A stretch of DNA of 62,357 nt, from the NCBI GenBank assembly GCA_019347855.1, contig JAHWKO010000003.1, forward strand, positions 1-62,357, read 5' to 3'. The notes under the pieces are model-generated. The model did not search any database, was not told the DNA's origin, and saw only the letters and a list, made by a program, of their open reading frames with translations. Every line of letters begins with the position of its first letter. The stretch's first letter is position 1. Source of the stretch: Actinomycetota bacterium. Its GTDB lineage: Bacteria; Actinomycetota; Nitriliruptoria; Nitriliruptorales; JAHWKO01. This document shows, in pieces, positions 53,378 through 61,372 of this stretch. The translations under genes were made by a program, and so were the position numbers.

Positions 53378-53383
53378 AGCCTA
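53378..53383 (-). promoter_or_regulatory. Candidate -10 box (TAGGCT) for the leaderless AAA+ mRNA
   Basis: Ends 6 nt before ATG 53371 on the minus strand. Confidence 0.45.
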
Positions 53384-53414
53384 CGTCCGGCCCTCACCGC
53401 GGTCCGGTCGTCGG

Positions 53415-55028
53415 TCACGGGGCGTGGGTCTCGTCCACGTCCCCGCTCGAGTGGGTGCTGGCTCCGAGCATCGCCTCGCGAGCGCGATCGCGCTCGAAGG
53501 GGAGCGGCCAGACGTTGATCGTGCACTCCGTCCCCACGTCCTCCTGCTGCGACTGCTGCTCCATGACCGGGGCGGGGTCGTCCGAGCGCGCGTCGTCCTC
53601 GCACCGGAAGTGCCCGAAGTCCATCGGGGGGGCATGGCCGACCTCGTGGAGCACGACGTAGTGCCGGTAGTCGTCCAGGGAGCGGTGGTCGTACGTCTCC
53701 GTCGCGTGCTCCCAGTGCTCCTCGTTGATGTAGACGTCGTTGGTCCCCGCGGGCTGGCAGCTCCAGTCCGGGCTGCAGCCCTCATCGGCCGCCCCGATAG
53801 CCGCGCCGGTCGCGAGGAAGATGTTGATGTCCGCGGCGTCGGGGTCCGCGAGGTGGGTCCAGCGGACGTCGTTGTCCAGGGCCCACCCTCGCTGGTCGGT
53901 CAGCGTCCAGTCGACGTGCTCGGCGAAGAACGCCATGTCGGCGCTCACGTCGCCCCGGGATCCGACCGAGTAGGTCATCGTCCGCTCCGGCGGCACGGCG
54001 GTCTCGGCGACCCGTCCGAGCGCACGGTCGGTGACCGCCGCCTGCCGGCCGAGCGCCCGCACGATCTCGATCGACCCGGCGTGGTCCACGGTCCACTGGA
54101 GGACGTCGTAGCTCAGGATGTCCGCGGCACGGGTGAGCAGGATCGGGGCGTGGCGCTCCCCGCCGTGCGGAGCCGCGGCCAGCGCATCCGGGAACGCATC
54201 CCCACGCGACAGCAGGATCGCGTCTGACACCCATCCGAGCTGGTTCACCGCGAAGTCCGCGATGTCCCGGGAGGTGTCGGTGCGGTCACGGCCGGCGAGA
54301 CGCTCGACCGTCAGGCCCCGGTCGCCGAGGTCCTGGGCGACCCTGTCACCGAGGGCCGCCGGTCCGCCGACGAGGATCGCGTGCTGGGCACCCACGTCCT
54401 CGATCGCCCGCGCGGCCGCGTCGTGGAGCGAGCCCGGTCCCGTCAGGAGCACGGGGAAGCGCTGCTCGTAGGCGATCGGGCCGGCGGTCAGCGCGTCGGG
54501 GAACCGCAGCCCGTTCGCCACGATCACCGTGCGCTTCCCGTCGAAGGTCCCGATCGCGCCACCGATCCGCCTGGCCGCGTCGGCGGCCGTCTGGAACCGG
54601 TTCTCGCCGGCGACGCGCTGGGTCTCGTACCCGTTGTCTTCGAGCCAGGCCTGTACGTCCTGGCCGATGGCATCCGTCCCGCCCATGATCCGAACCCGCG
54701 ACACGTCGAGGTCCGTCAGCGACGTCTTGACGCGCTGGGTGATCGTCTCGCGGCGCGTGATCAAGGTGGGAGCGCTCAGATGCCCGGACAGTCCCGAGGC
54801 GCTGAGCGCGTCCGGGAAGTCGAAGGCGCGGGCGAGCACCGCGACCTCGCTGGTGTCGAAGGTCGCTTCGGCGATGCGAGCAGCCGTATCGATGCGGTCC
54901 TCGCCACCGATCCGTGCGGTGCGTTCCTGGTCCGCGGCAACCGGTCCCGCGGGCAGACCCACCATGAGCCCGGCCACCATCGCGAGGATCGCGACGAGAC
55001 CGGTCAGCGTCGGATGATCCTGCTGCAT
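53415..55028 (-). CDS. Secreted zincin (DUF3152) with N-terminal cell-wall-binding repeats 2
   Basis: 537 residues. Signal peptide (VAILAMVAGLMVGLPAGPVAA), three cell-wall-binding repeat 2 units (about 38-335: IGGEDRIDTAARIAE, VAGENRFQTAADAAR, LAGRDRTDTSRDIAD), then a DUF3152 domain (about 345-520) with the zinc motif H461-E462-V-G-H465 and a third ligand in MDFGHFRC. PVMEQQS and NVWPLPFERD are family markers. Probable wall-anchored metalloprotease. Confidence 0.87.
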   Translation of the reverse strand: MQQDHPTLTGLVAILAMVAGLMVGLPAGPVAADQERTARIGGEDRIDTAARIAEATFDTSEVAVLARAFDFPDALSASGLSGHLSAPTLITRRETITQRVKTSLTDLDVSRVRIMGGTDAIGQDVQAWLEDNGYETQRVAGENRFQTAADAARRIGGAIGTFDGKRTVIVANGLRFPDALTAGPIAYEQRFPVLLTGPGSLHDAAARAIEDVGAQHAILVGGPAALGDRVAQDLGDRGLTVERLAGRDRTDTSRDIADFAVNQLGWVSDAILLSRGDAFPDALAAAPHGGERHAPILLTRAADILSYDVLQWTVDHAGSIEIVRALGRQAAVTDRALGRVAETAVPPERTMTYSVGSRGDVSADMAFFAEHVDWTLTDQRGWALDNDVRWTHLADPDAADINIFLATGAAIGAADEGCSPDWSCQPAGTNDVYINEEHWEHATETYDHRSLDDYRHYVVLHEVGHAPPMDFGHFRCEDDARSDDPAPVMEQQSQQEDVGTECTINVWPLPFERDRAREAMLGASTHSSGDVDETHAP

Positions 55029-55163
55029 GCATCCCCTTCGGCGGAGTCGGTGTCACATGTGCCACGGTGGGGCCACCTGGAGGCGCGCCGCCCGGCACGC
55101 ACCCCGACGAACGTGGGTGGAGGTCGTTGCAACCGGGTACGTTCCGCGCCCGTCGAGAGGGGC

Positions 55164-56003
55164 GTGGAGGTGACCGACCGGGACGATGGCTGGGCGAGGG
55201 GAACGGTCCGGCACGCGGGCGCCGAGCTCGCCTACGACATCTCCGGTACCGGTGACCCCCTGGTGCTCCTCCACGCGGGGATCGCCGATCGGCGGATGTG
55301 GCAACCACAGCACGATGCCTTCGCTGGTCGCTACCGCGTGATCCGTATCGACCTCCGCGGGTTCGGCGAGACCGTCGCCGACCGTTCCCCGTTCAGCCAC
55401 CACGATGACGTGAACGCGGTGCTCGGAGCGTTGGGCATGGGCCCGGCGCTCGTGGTCGGGGCGTCCCTGGGCGCGGCGGTCGCCGTCGACCTTGCGCTGC
55501 ACCATCCGGATCGCGTGGCCGGGCTGGTCCTGATCGGACCGTCCGTGGACGGCTACCGCTTCGAGGATCCGGGGCTCCTCGACGCCTGGGAGCGGACCGA
55601 CGAACTGATCGCGGCGGGCGACCTCGAGGGAGCAGCCGAACTGGAGTTCTCGACGTGGGTCGCCGGGCCACAGCGGGTCCCGGGCGAGATGGACCGCGAG
55701 CTCCGCGCGCTCGTGCAGGACATGCTGGTGACGAGCTACCGGGCCACGATCGGGGAGGAGCAGGAGCCGGACCCGCCGGCGATCCAGCGGCTCGGGGACA
55801 TCGGGGTACCGACGCTCGTGCTCGCAGGGACCCTGGACCGACCCGACGTCCTCGCGATCGCGGACATCCTCGCGGCCGAGATCGCTCACGCCCGGCGCGT
55901 CCGGGTGGCCGGGACGGCCCACCTGCCGAACCTCGAGGAACCCGAACGGGTGACCCGATTGGTCCTGGAGTTCCTCGACGAGATCGAGGCCGGGGCGGTC
56001 TGA
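55164..56003 (+). CDS. Alpha/beta hydrolase
   Basis: 279 residues: LLHAGIADRRMW (oxyanion loop), GASLGAAVAVD (nucleophile Ser), LAGTLDRPDV (Asp) and GTAHLPNLEEPE (His). Resembles 3-oxoadipate enol-lactonase-type hydrolases, substrate unproven. GTG 55164 has AGAGG about 4 nt upstream; GTG 55170 is an alternative. Confidence 0.87.
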   Translation: MEVTDRDDGWARGTVRHAGAELAYDISGTGDPLVLLHAGIADRRMWQPQHDAFAGRYRVIRIDLRGFGETVADRSPFSHHDDVNAVLGALGMGPALVVGASLGAAVAVDLALHHPDRVAGLVLIGPSVDGYRFEDPGLLDAWERTDELIAAGDLEGAAELEFSTWVAGPQRVPGEMDRELRALVQDMLVTSYRATIGEEQEPDPPAIQRLGDIGVPTLVLAGTLDRPDVLAIADILAAEIAHARRVRVAGTAHLPNLEEPERVTRLVLEFLDEIEAGAV

Positions 56004-56181
56004 GGGGGCCGTCGCGCCGGGTACCCGTTCCCGCTCGCCGGCTGTGCCTCGCGAAGACGGAGCTGCACCGCCTCCCCGAGCTCCTGCGGCCTACCGCACC
56101 GGTCGCCGACCCAGCCTGATCCGGCGCCGGGGAACCCGAGGACAGCGCCGGGCGTTCACTCCGTGACGCGCATCGGGTGCC

Positions 56182-56187
56182 TACCAT
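56182..56187 (+). promoter_or_regulatory. Candidate -10 box (TACCAT) for the WhiG-like sigma gene
   Basis: 28 nt before GTG 56215, with a separate ribosome site GGGAGG in between. Confidence 0.35.
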
Positions 56188-56214
56188 GGAGGCCGTCGCA
56201 CCGGGGAGGTTGAC

Positions 56215-56976
56215 GTGGACGCCGAGGTCAGGGAGCTGTGGGAGCGGTACCGCTCCGACGGTGACGCCGCGGCGCGTGAGGATCTGATCCTCACCTACTC
56301 CCCTCTGGTGAAGTACGTGGCCGGCCGGGTCTCGGTCAGCCTGCCCGACACGATCGAGCACAGCGATCTCGTGTCCTACGGGATGTTCGGACTGATGGAC
56401 GCGATCGAACGGTTCGACACGAACGCGGGTGTCAAGTTCTCCACGTACGCGATCACCCGGATCCGCGGGTCGATCATCGACGAGCTGCGCAAGGTCGACT
56501 GGGTCCCCCGGTCGGTCCGTAACAAGGCCAAGCGCATCGCCCGCGCGGTCCGCCGGCTCGAGCACGACCTCGGCCGGACCCCGACCGACGAGGAGATCGC
56601 CGCGGAGCTCGAGATCACCGTCGACGACCTGCACGCCATGCTCGAACAGACCGCCTTCACGACCGTCGCCGAGCTCGACCGCACGCTGTCGAGCGACGGG
56701 GACGACTCGATCACGCTGGCCGACACGTTGCAGGACACGATCCACGCGAAGCCGCAGGACACGGTGGATGACCAGGAGACCCGTCGGCTGCTCGTCGAGG
56801 AGATCGAGGAGCTCCCCGAGCGCGAGCAGAAGATCATCGCGCTCTACTACTTCGAAGGTATGACGCTGGCGCAGATCGGCGGGATCCTGGGCGTCACCGA
56901 GTCCCGGGTGTGCCAGATCCACTCCAAGGTCATGGTGTCGCTGCGCAACCGGTTGACCGACAAGCTCGCGAGCTGA
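56215..56976 (+). CDS. FliA/WhiG-class sigma factor
   Basis: 253 residues. Region 2 (SDLVSYGMFGLMDAIERFD, VKFSTYAITRIRGSIIDELR), region 3 (VPRSVRNKAKRIARAVRRLE) and region 4 (LAQIGGILGVTESRVCQIHSKVM) match the FliA/WhiG alternative sigma family, which controls motility or, in actinomycetes, sporulation. No anti-sigma gene is adjacent. GTG 56215 with GGGAGG 5 nt upstream. Confidence 0.92.
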   Translation: MDAEVRELWERYRSDGDAAAREDLILTYSPLVKYVAGRVSVSLPDTIEHSDLVSYGMFGLMDAIERFDTNAGVKFSTYAITRIRGSIIDELRKVDWVPRSVRNKAKRIARAVRRLEHDLGRTPTDEEIAAELEITVDDLHAMLEQTAFTTVAELDRTLSSDGDDSITLADTLQDTIHAKPQDTVDDQETRRLLVEEIEELPEREQKIIALYYFEGMTLAQIGGILGVTESRVCQIHSKVMVSLRNRLTDKLAS

Positions 56977-57022
56977 CCGGCGACCAGGCCGTCGAGGGCC
57001 TGCGACGACGACCGGGAGACCG

Positions 57023-58060
57023 ATGACCACCCACGGCGAGTTCGACGACGCCGCGCACGACGTAGACGCCATCCTGTACCTGTCCTTCGGCGGCCCAGAG
57101 GGTCCCGACGAGGTCATGCCGTTCCTCGAACGCGTCACCGCCGGCCGGGGCGTCCCCCGCGAGCGCCTCGAGGAGGTCGCCGAGCACTACCACCTGTTCG
57201 GCGGGGTGAGCCCCATCAACGCCCAGAACCGCGCCGTGATCGGCTCGCTGGAGGCGCTCCTCGAGGTGGAGGGGCCGGACCTGCCGGTCTACCTCGGGAA
57301 CCGCAACTACCCGCCCCTCTTGGCGGACACGCTGCGTCGCATGCGCGACGACGGGGTCCGGCGCGCGGTCGCCTTCGCGACGTCAGCGTTCAGCTCGCAC
57401 TCGGGGTGCCGGCAGTACCGCGAGGACATCGTCGAGGCCCGCCAGCAGGTCGGAGCGGACGCCCCGGAGGTGCTGAAGCTCCGGATCTTCTACGACCACG
57501 CGGGGTTCATCGGACCTCAAGCCACCAGGGTCGAGGTCGCGCTGCACGCGATCCCTGAGGACCGGCGTGACGGTGCTCGACTCGTGTTCACCGCGCACAG
57601 CGTGCCGCTCCGGATGGCCGAGACCAGCGCGTACGTCGCCCAGCTCGAGGAGGCGTGCCGACTGGTGGTCGACCGGGTCCCCGGCGGCCACGAGCACGAC
57701 CTCGTGTACCAGAGCCGCAGCGGACCGCCGTCGGTCCCCTGGCTCGAGCCGGACATCGTCGACCACCTCGACACCCTGGCCGAGGAGGGGGTCCGCGACG
57801 CCGTGATCGTGCCGATCGGGTTCGTGTCGGACCATCTGGAGGTCCTGTTCGATCTGGACGTCGAAGCCGCCGCCCACGCGGCAGGGATCGGGCTGAACGT
57901 GGTCCGGGCCGGCACGGTGGGAGCCGATCCCCGGTACGTGCGGATGATCCGGGACCTGATCGTCGAGCGCGTCAGCGCGGACCCGGACCGGGCGAGCCTC
58001 GGTGAGCTGGGGCCGTGGCACGACATCTGCGCCCCGGACTGCTGCCGACCGCAGGGCTGA
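57023..58060 (+). CDS. hemH: Ferrochelatase (actinobacterial, coproporphyrin type)
   Basis: 345 residues. LYLSFGGPEGPDEVMPFLERV opens it; H192 in FTAHSVP is the metal ligand and VPIGFVSDHLEVLFDLD the second conserved block. The C-terminus ends ICAPDCCRPQG, the cysteine cluster that binds 2Fe-2S in actinobacterial enzymes. Inserts iron into coproporphyrin III (coproporphyrin-dependent route) to make haem. ATG 57023. Confidence 0.94.
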   Translation: MTTHGEFDDAAHDVDAILYLSFGGPEGPDEVMPFLERVTAGRGVPRERLEEVAEHYHLFGGVSPINAQNRAVIGSLEALLEVEGPDLPVYLGNRNYPPLLADTLRRMRDDGVRRAVAFATSAFSSHSGCRQYREDIVEARQQVGADAPEVLKLRIFYDHAGFIGPQATRVEVALHAIPEDRRDGARLVFTAHSVPLRMAETSAYVAQLEEACRLVVDRVPGGHEHDLVYQSRSGPPSVPWLEPDIVDHLDTLAEEGVRDAVIVPIGFVSDHLEVLFDLDVEAAAHAAGIGLNVVRAGTVGADPRYVRMIRDLIVERVSADPDRASLGELGPWHDICAPDCCRPQG

Positions 58061-58188
58061 CCGCCACGCCGCCCGGGCGTCCGACCGACACTCGTCGTCG
58101 CCCGGCCTCCAGCTCGGTCGCCGGGATGTCGACCACCTTGGGGACGCATCAGCCGTACGCTGACAGGGCCGACACGGGAGGGAGGCCG

Positions 58189-59196
58189 GTGCGACGTACC
58201 GTCATCTCGGCGCTCGTCGTCGGGCTCGTGGCCGCCCTCGTCGTGGGAGGCCTGTCCCTCCTCGGACGGTCATCGGGGATCCCGACCGCCGAGGCGCAGG
58301 ACGAGCAGGGTCTGGACGTCCGCGCTGCCGCACAGCCGAGCACCGGCGCCCTCGCCGCACGGGGCGCCGCGCCCCGCGCCGAGATGCAGCGGTTCAACGA
58401 ACGGTTCCCGGCTCAGGCCGCCGCCACCCAGGACGTGCGCGAGCCCGCGACGACGCGCTGGGCGGTCCTGATCGGCATCAACGACCACCAGGGCCCCACC
58501 CGGGACAACATCGGATCCCGTCAGGACGCGGAGCTCCTACGGGACCACCTCCTCGACCTCGGCTGGCGTGACGACCACATCGTGCTCCTCACCGAGGCGG
58601 ACGCCATCCGGGACAACGTCGAGGAAGCGATCGCCTGGCTCGCCCGCAAGACCGATCCGGACTCCGTGGCCATCTTCCACTACTCCGGACACACCAAGCA
58701 GTGGTGGGGCGAGGACGTGGACGGCGACGGCGAGGTCCCCGACGAGGGGCTGTGGCCGAGCGACAACGACCGCATCCCGGACGGGGAGTTCGTCGCGCGC
58801 ATGGCGCCGGTCGACGCGGGACGGCTGTGGATCAACATCGCGGCGTGCGAGGCCGAGGGCTTCGCCGACCCAGGCCTCGCCCGTCCCGGCCGGACGATGA
58901 CGTTCTCCTCGCGGGAGGAGGAGAAGTCCTACGAGGAGCCCCGCGAGAACCTGTCGATCTGGGGCCACCACCTGATCAAGCGTGGCATGGTCGAGCGGCT
59001 GGCCGACACGAACGGAGACGCGCGTGTGAGCGTCGAGGAGGCGTTCCACTTCGCGGTGCCGCCCGCCGCCGAACGCTCCGTGATCGGGTCCCACGGGTCG
59101 CAGAACGGGGTGATCGTCGATCCCGACGCCGAACCGTTCCACCTCGACCTCCCCGTCTCCGGCCGCGCCCCGACCGCCGGCAGCTTCACCACGTAG
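58189..59196 (+). CDS. Secreted caspase-like (C14) peptidase with EF-hand-like loops
   Basis: 335 residues. Signal peptide (ISALVVGLVAALVVGGLSLL), a caspase-fold domain (about 95-250) with the dyad H168 (HYSGH) and C220 (IAACEAEG), then a C-terminal part. Two calcium-loop-like sequences appear, DVDGDGEVPDEG (about 178) and DTNGDARVSVEE (about 276). An extracellular orthocaspase-type protein. GTG 58189 with GGGAGG about 8 nt upstream. Confidence 0.85.
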   Translation: MRRTVISALVVGLVAALVVGGLSLLGRSSGIPTAEAQDEQGLDVRAAAQPSTGALAARGAAPRAEMQRFNERFPAQAAATQDVREPATTRWAVLIGINDHQGPTRDNIGSRQDAELLRDHLLDLGWRDDHIVLLTEADAIRDNVEEAIAWLARKTDPDSVAIFHYSGHTKQWWGEDVDGDGEVPDEGLWPSDNDRIPDGEFVARMAPVDAGRLWINIAACEAEGFADPGLARPGRTMTFSSREEEKSYEEPRENLSIWGHHLIKRGMVERLADTNGDARVSVEEAFHFAVPPAAERSVIGSHGSQNGVIVDPDAEPFHLDLPVSGRAPTAGSFTT

Positions 59197-59206
59197 CACC
59201 TGGCCT

Positions 59207-59244
59207 GTGAACCAGGAGCGCCACATGTGGCGCTGGAGGTTCAC
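59207..59244. repeat. Nested palindromic repeat, copy 5 (pair C)
   Basis: 38-bp element; outer arms GTGAACC/GGTTCAC perfect, inner AGCGCC ACATGT GGCGCT perfect. The inter-arm loops are AGG/GGA rather than the GCAC/CCCG type of pairs A and B. It is 10 nt past the stop of the caspase-like gene. Confidence 0.95.
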
Positions 59245-59276
59245 GAGTGCCCGCGACGCGCATGGATCCCACACCT

Positions 59277-59314
59277 GTGAACCAGGAGCGCCACATGTGG
59301 CGCTGGAGGTTCAC
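59277..59314. repeat. Nested palindromic repeat, copy 6 (pair C)
   Basis: Identical to copy 5, 70 bp downstream of it. Confidence 0.95.
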
Positions 59315-59373
59315 AAGCGAGGGTTCACGGGCTGACGGTCGGGTGTCCACGGGCGAACCAACCGGTGCTGCGT

Positions 59374-59379
59374 TAGCGT
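59374..59379 (+). promoter_or_regulatory. Candidate -10 box (TAGCGT) for gltA
   Basis: 60 nt before ATG 59439; leader of about 50 nt expected. Confidence 0.35.
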
Positions 59380-59438
59380 CGGGGGCGACCGCCCCTTGGG
59401 CGTGGTCGGGAGCCTCCGAGACCGAAGGACGCGTCACC

Positions 59439-60731
59439 ATGGCCGATCAGGACACCCTGACGATCACCGACAACCGCACCGGGGAGACCTACGAGGTCGA
59501 GGTCGTGGACGGCGCGATCCGGGCCATGGACCTCCGCGGCATCAAGGTCGACCCGGACGAGTTCGGACTGCTGTCGTACGACCCAGGGTTCAAGAACACC
59601 GCCAGCTGCCGCAGCGAGATCACGTTCATCGACGGGGACGAGGGCAAGCTGCTGTACCGCGGCTACCCGATCGAGGACCTCGCCGAGAACTCGAGCTTCC
59701 TCGAGGTCGCCTACCTCCTGATCCACGGTGACCTCCCCACGGAGGAGGAGTTCACCGACTGGACGTTCGAGGTCACGCACCACACGTTCATCCACGAGAG
59801 CATCAAGAAGTTCATCGACGGCTTCCACCACGACGCCCACCCGATGGGGATCCTGGTCTCGACAGTCGGGGCGCTGTCGACCTTCTACCCCGAGGCGAAG
59901 CAGATCCGCGACGACGAGGTGCGGCACAAGCAGATCGTGCGGCTGATCGCGAAGCTGCCGACGCTCGCGGCGTTCGCGTACCGCTACTCGGTCGGGTTGC
60001 GCTACGCCTACCCGGACAACGACCTGTCCTACGGCGGCAACTTCCTCAACATGATGTGGAAGGCCACCGAGCTCAAGTACGAGCCGGACCCGGTCCTCGA
60101 GAACGCGATGGACACCCTGTTCCTGCTCCACGCCGATCACGAGCAGAACTGCTCGACCACGACGATGCGGACCGTCGGCAGCTCCGACGCTGACCCGTAC
60201 TCGGCGGCGGCCGCCGCGGTGGCCGCGCTCTACGGCCCGAAGCACGGGGGGGCGAACGAGCAGGTCCTGCGGATGCTCGAGGAGATCGGATCGGTCGACC
60301 AGATCCCCGACTACATCGAGCGCGTGAAGGACGGCGACTTCCGGTTGATGGGCTTCGGTCACCGCGTCTACAAGAACTACGACCCGCGCGCCAAGGTCAT
60401 CAAGGACCTCGCCCACGACGTGTTCGAGGTCACGGGGAAGAACCCGCTGATCGACATCGCCGTCGAGCTCGAGAAGATCGCCCTCGAGGACGAGTTCTTC
60501 GTCGAGCGCCGCCTGTACCCGAACGTGGACTTCTACTCGGGGATCATCTACCAGGCGATGGGCTTCCCCACCGACATGTTCCCGGTGCTCTTCGCGATCG
60601 GTCGGATGGCCGGCTGGGCCGCCCAGTACCAGGAGCAGCTCGCAGACGACGACCAGGCGATCGCCAGGCCACGACAGCTGTACGTCGGGCCCCAGACGCG
60701 CAAGTACACCCCGATGGGCGAGCGTGGGTGA
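59439..60731 (+). CDS. gltA: Citrate synthase, type II
   Basis: 430 residues. NTASCRSEITFIDGDEGKLLYRGYP opens the fold; catalytic His residues lie in HADHEQN and FGHRVYK, and the Asp near MGFPTDMFPVLFA. First step of the TCA cycle. Matches the hexameric type II group (430 aa). ATG 59439 with AAGGA upstream. The next gene overlaps its stop by 8 nt. Confidence 0.96.
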   Translation: MADQDTLTITDNRTGETYEVEVVDGAIRAMDLRGIKVDPDEFGLLSYDPGFKNTASCRSEITFIDGDEGKLLYRGYPIEDLAENSSFLEVAYLLIHGDLPTEEEFTDWTFEVTHHTFIHESIKKFIDGFHHDAHPMGILVSTVGALSTFYPEAKQIRDDEVRHKQIVRLIAKLPTLAAFAYRYSVGLRYAYPDNDLSYGGNFLNMMWKATELKYEPDPVLENAMDTLFLLHADHEQNCSTTTMRTVGSSDADPYSAAAAAVAALYGPKHGGANEQVLRMLEEIGSVDQIPDYIERVKDGDFRLMGFGHRVYKNYDPRAKVIKDLAHDVFEVTGKNPLIDIAVELEKIALEDEFFVERRLYPNVDFYSGIIYQAMGFPTDMFPVLFAIGRMAGWAAQYQEQLADDDQAIARPRQLYVGPQTRKYTPMGERG

Positions 60732-61317
60732 CACGCTGCGCAGGCTGTGCGTCTTCTGCGGGGCCAAGCCCGGCGCAGACGACACCTACCAGGAGGCGGG
60801 GGCCGCGTTCGGGACCTTGCTGGCCAGACGCGGGATCGGCCTGATCTACGGCGGGTCGAGCCTCGGCATGATGGCGGCGGTCGCCGACGCCGTCCTCGAG
60901 GGAGGCGGCGAGGTGATAGGCGTGATCCCGAACCACCTGTTGGCGCGGGAGAAGCCCAAGGACGACCTGACCGAGCTGGCCGTCGTCGACACGATGCACG
61001 AGCGCAAGACGATGATGTTCGACCGCGCCGACGGGTTCGTGGCGCTGCCCGGCGGGCTCGGGACGCTCGAGGAGCTGTTCGAGATCCTCACCTGGTCCCA
61101 GCTCGGTCTGCACACGAAACCGGTGGGCCTGCTGAACGTCGCTGGGTACTTCTCGACCCTGATCACGTTCCTCGACCACGCCGTGGAGGAGGGCTTCGTC
61201 GCGCTGCGCCACCGGCAGCTGTTGCTGCACGACGACGACGGGGACCGGCTGATCGACCGGCTCGGCGAGTTCCAGCCGCCCGCGACCGGCGGCTGGCTGG
61301 ACGAGGACGATCTCTAG
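60724..61317 (+). CDS. LOG-family protein (nucleoside 5'-monophosphate phosphoribohydrolase-like)
   Basis: 197 residues. FCGAKPGADDTYQEAGAAFG, GLIYGGSSLGMMAAVADAVL and PGGLGTLEELFEILTWSQLG are the LOG/TIGR00730 motifs (PGGxGTxxE carries the catalytic Glu). Releases a base from nucleoside monophosphates, cytokinin type in plants and some bacteria. GTG 60724 overlaps gltA by 8 nt. Confidence 0.92.
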   Translation: MGDTLRRLCVFCGAKPGADDTYQEAGAAFGTLLARRGIGLIYGGSSLGMMAAVADAVLEGGGEVIGVIPNHLLAREKPKDDLTELAVVDTMHERKTMMFDRADGFVALPGGLGTLEELFEILTWSQLGLHTKPVGLLNVAGYFSTLITFLDHAVEEGFVALRHRQLLLHDDDGDRLIDRLGEFQPPATGGWLDEDDL

Positions 61318-61372
61318 CCGAGCTCGCACGCAGCGACGATCCGGTCGGCCGGGTGGACACTGAGCGCCCGTG

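Noticed and set aside
56004..56214. Possible small RNA between the hydrolase and sigma factor genes
   Set aside because: No stable stem or promoter other than the -10 at 56182 that serves the sigma gene.
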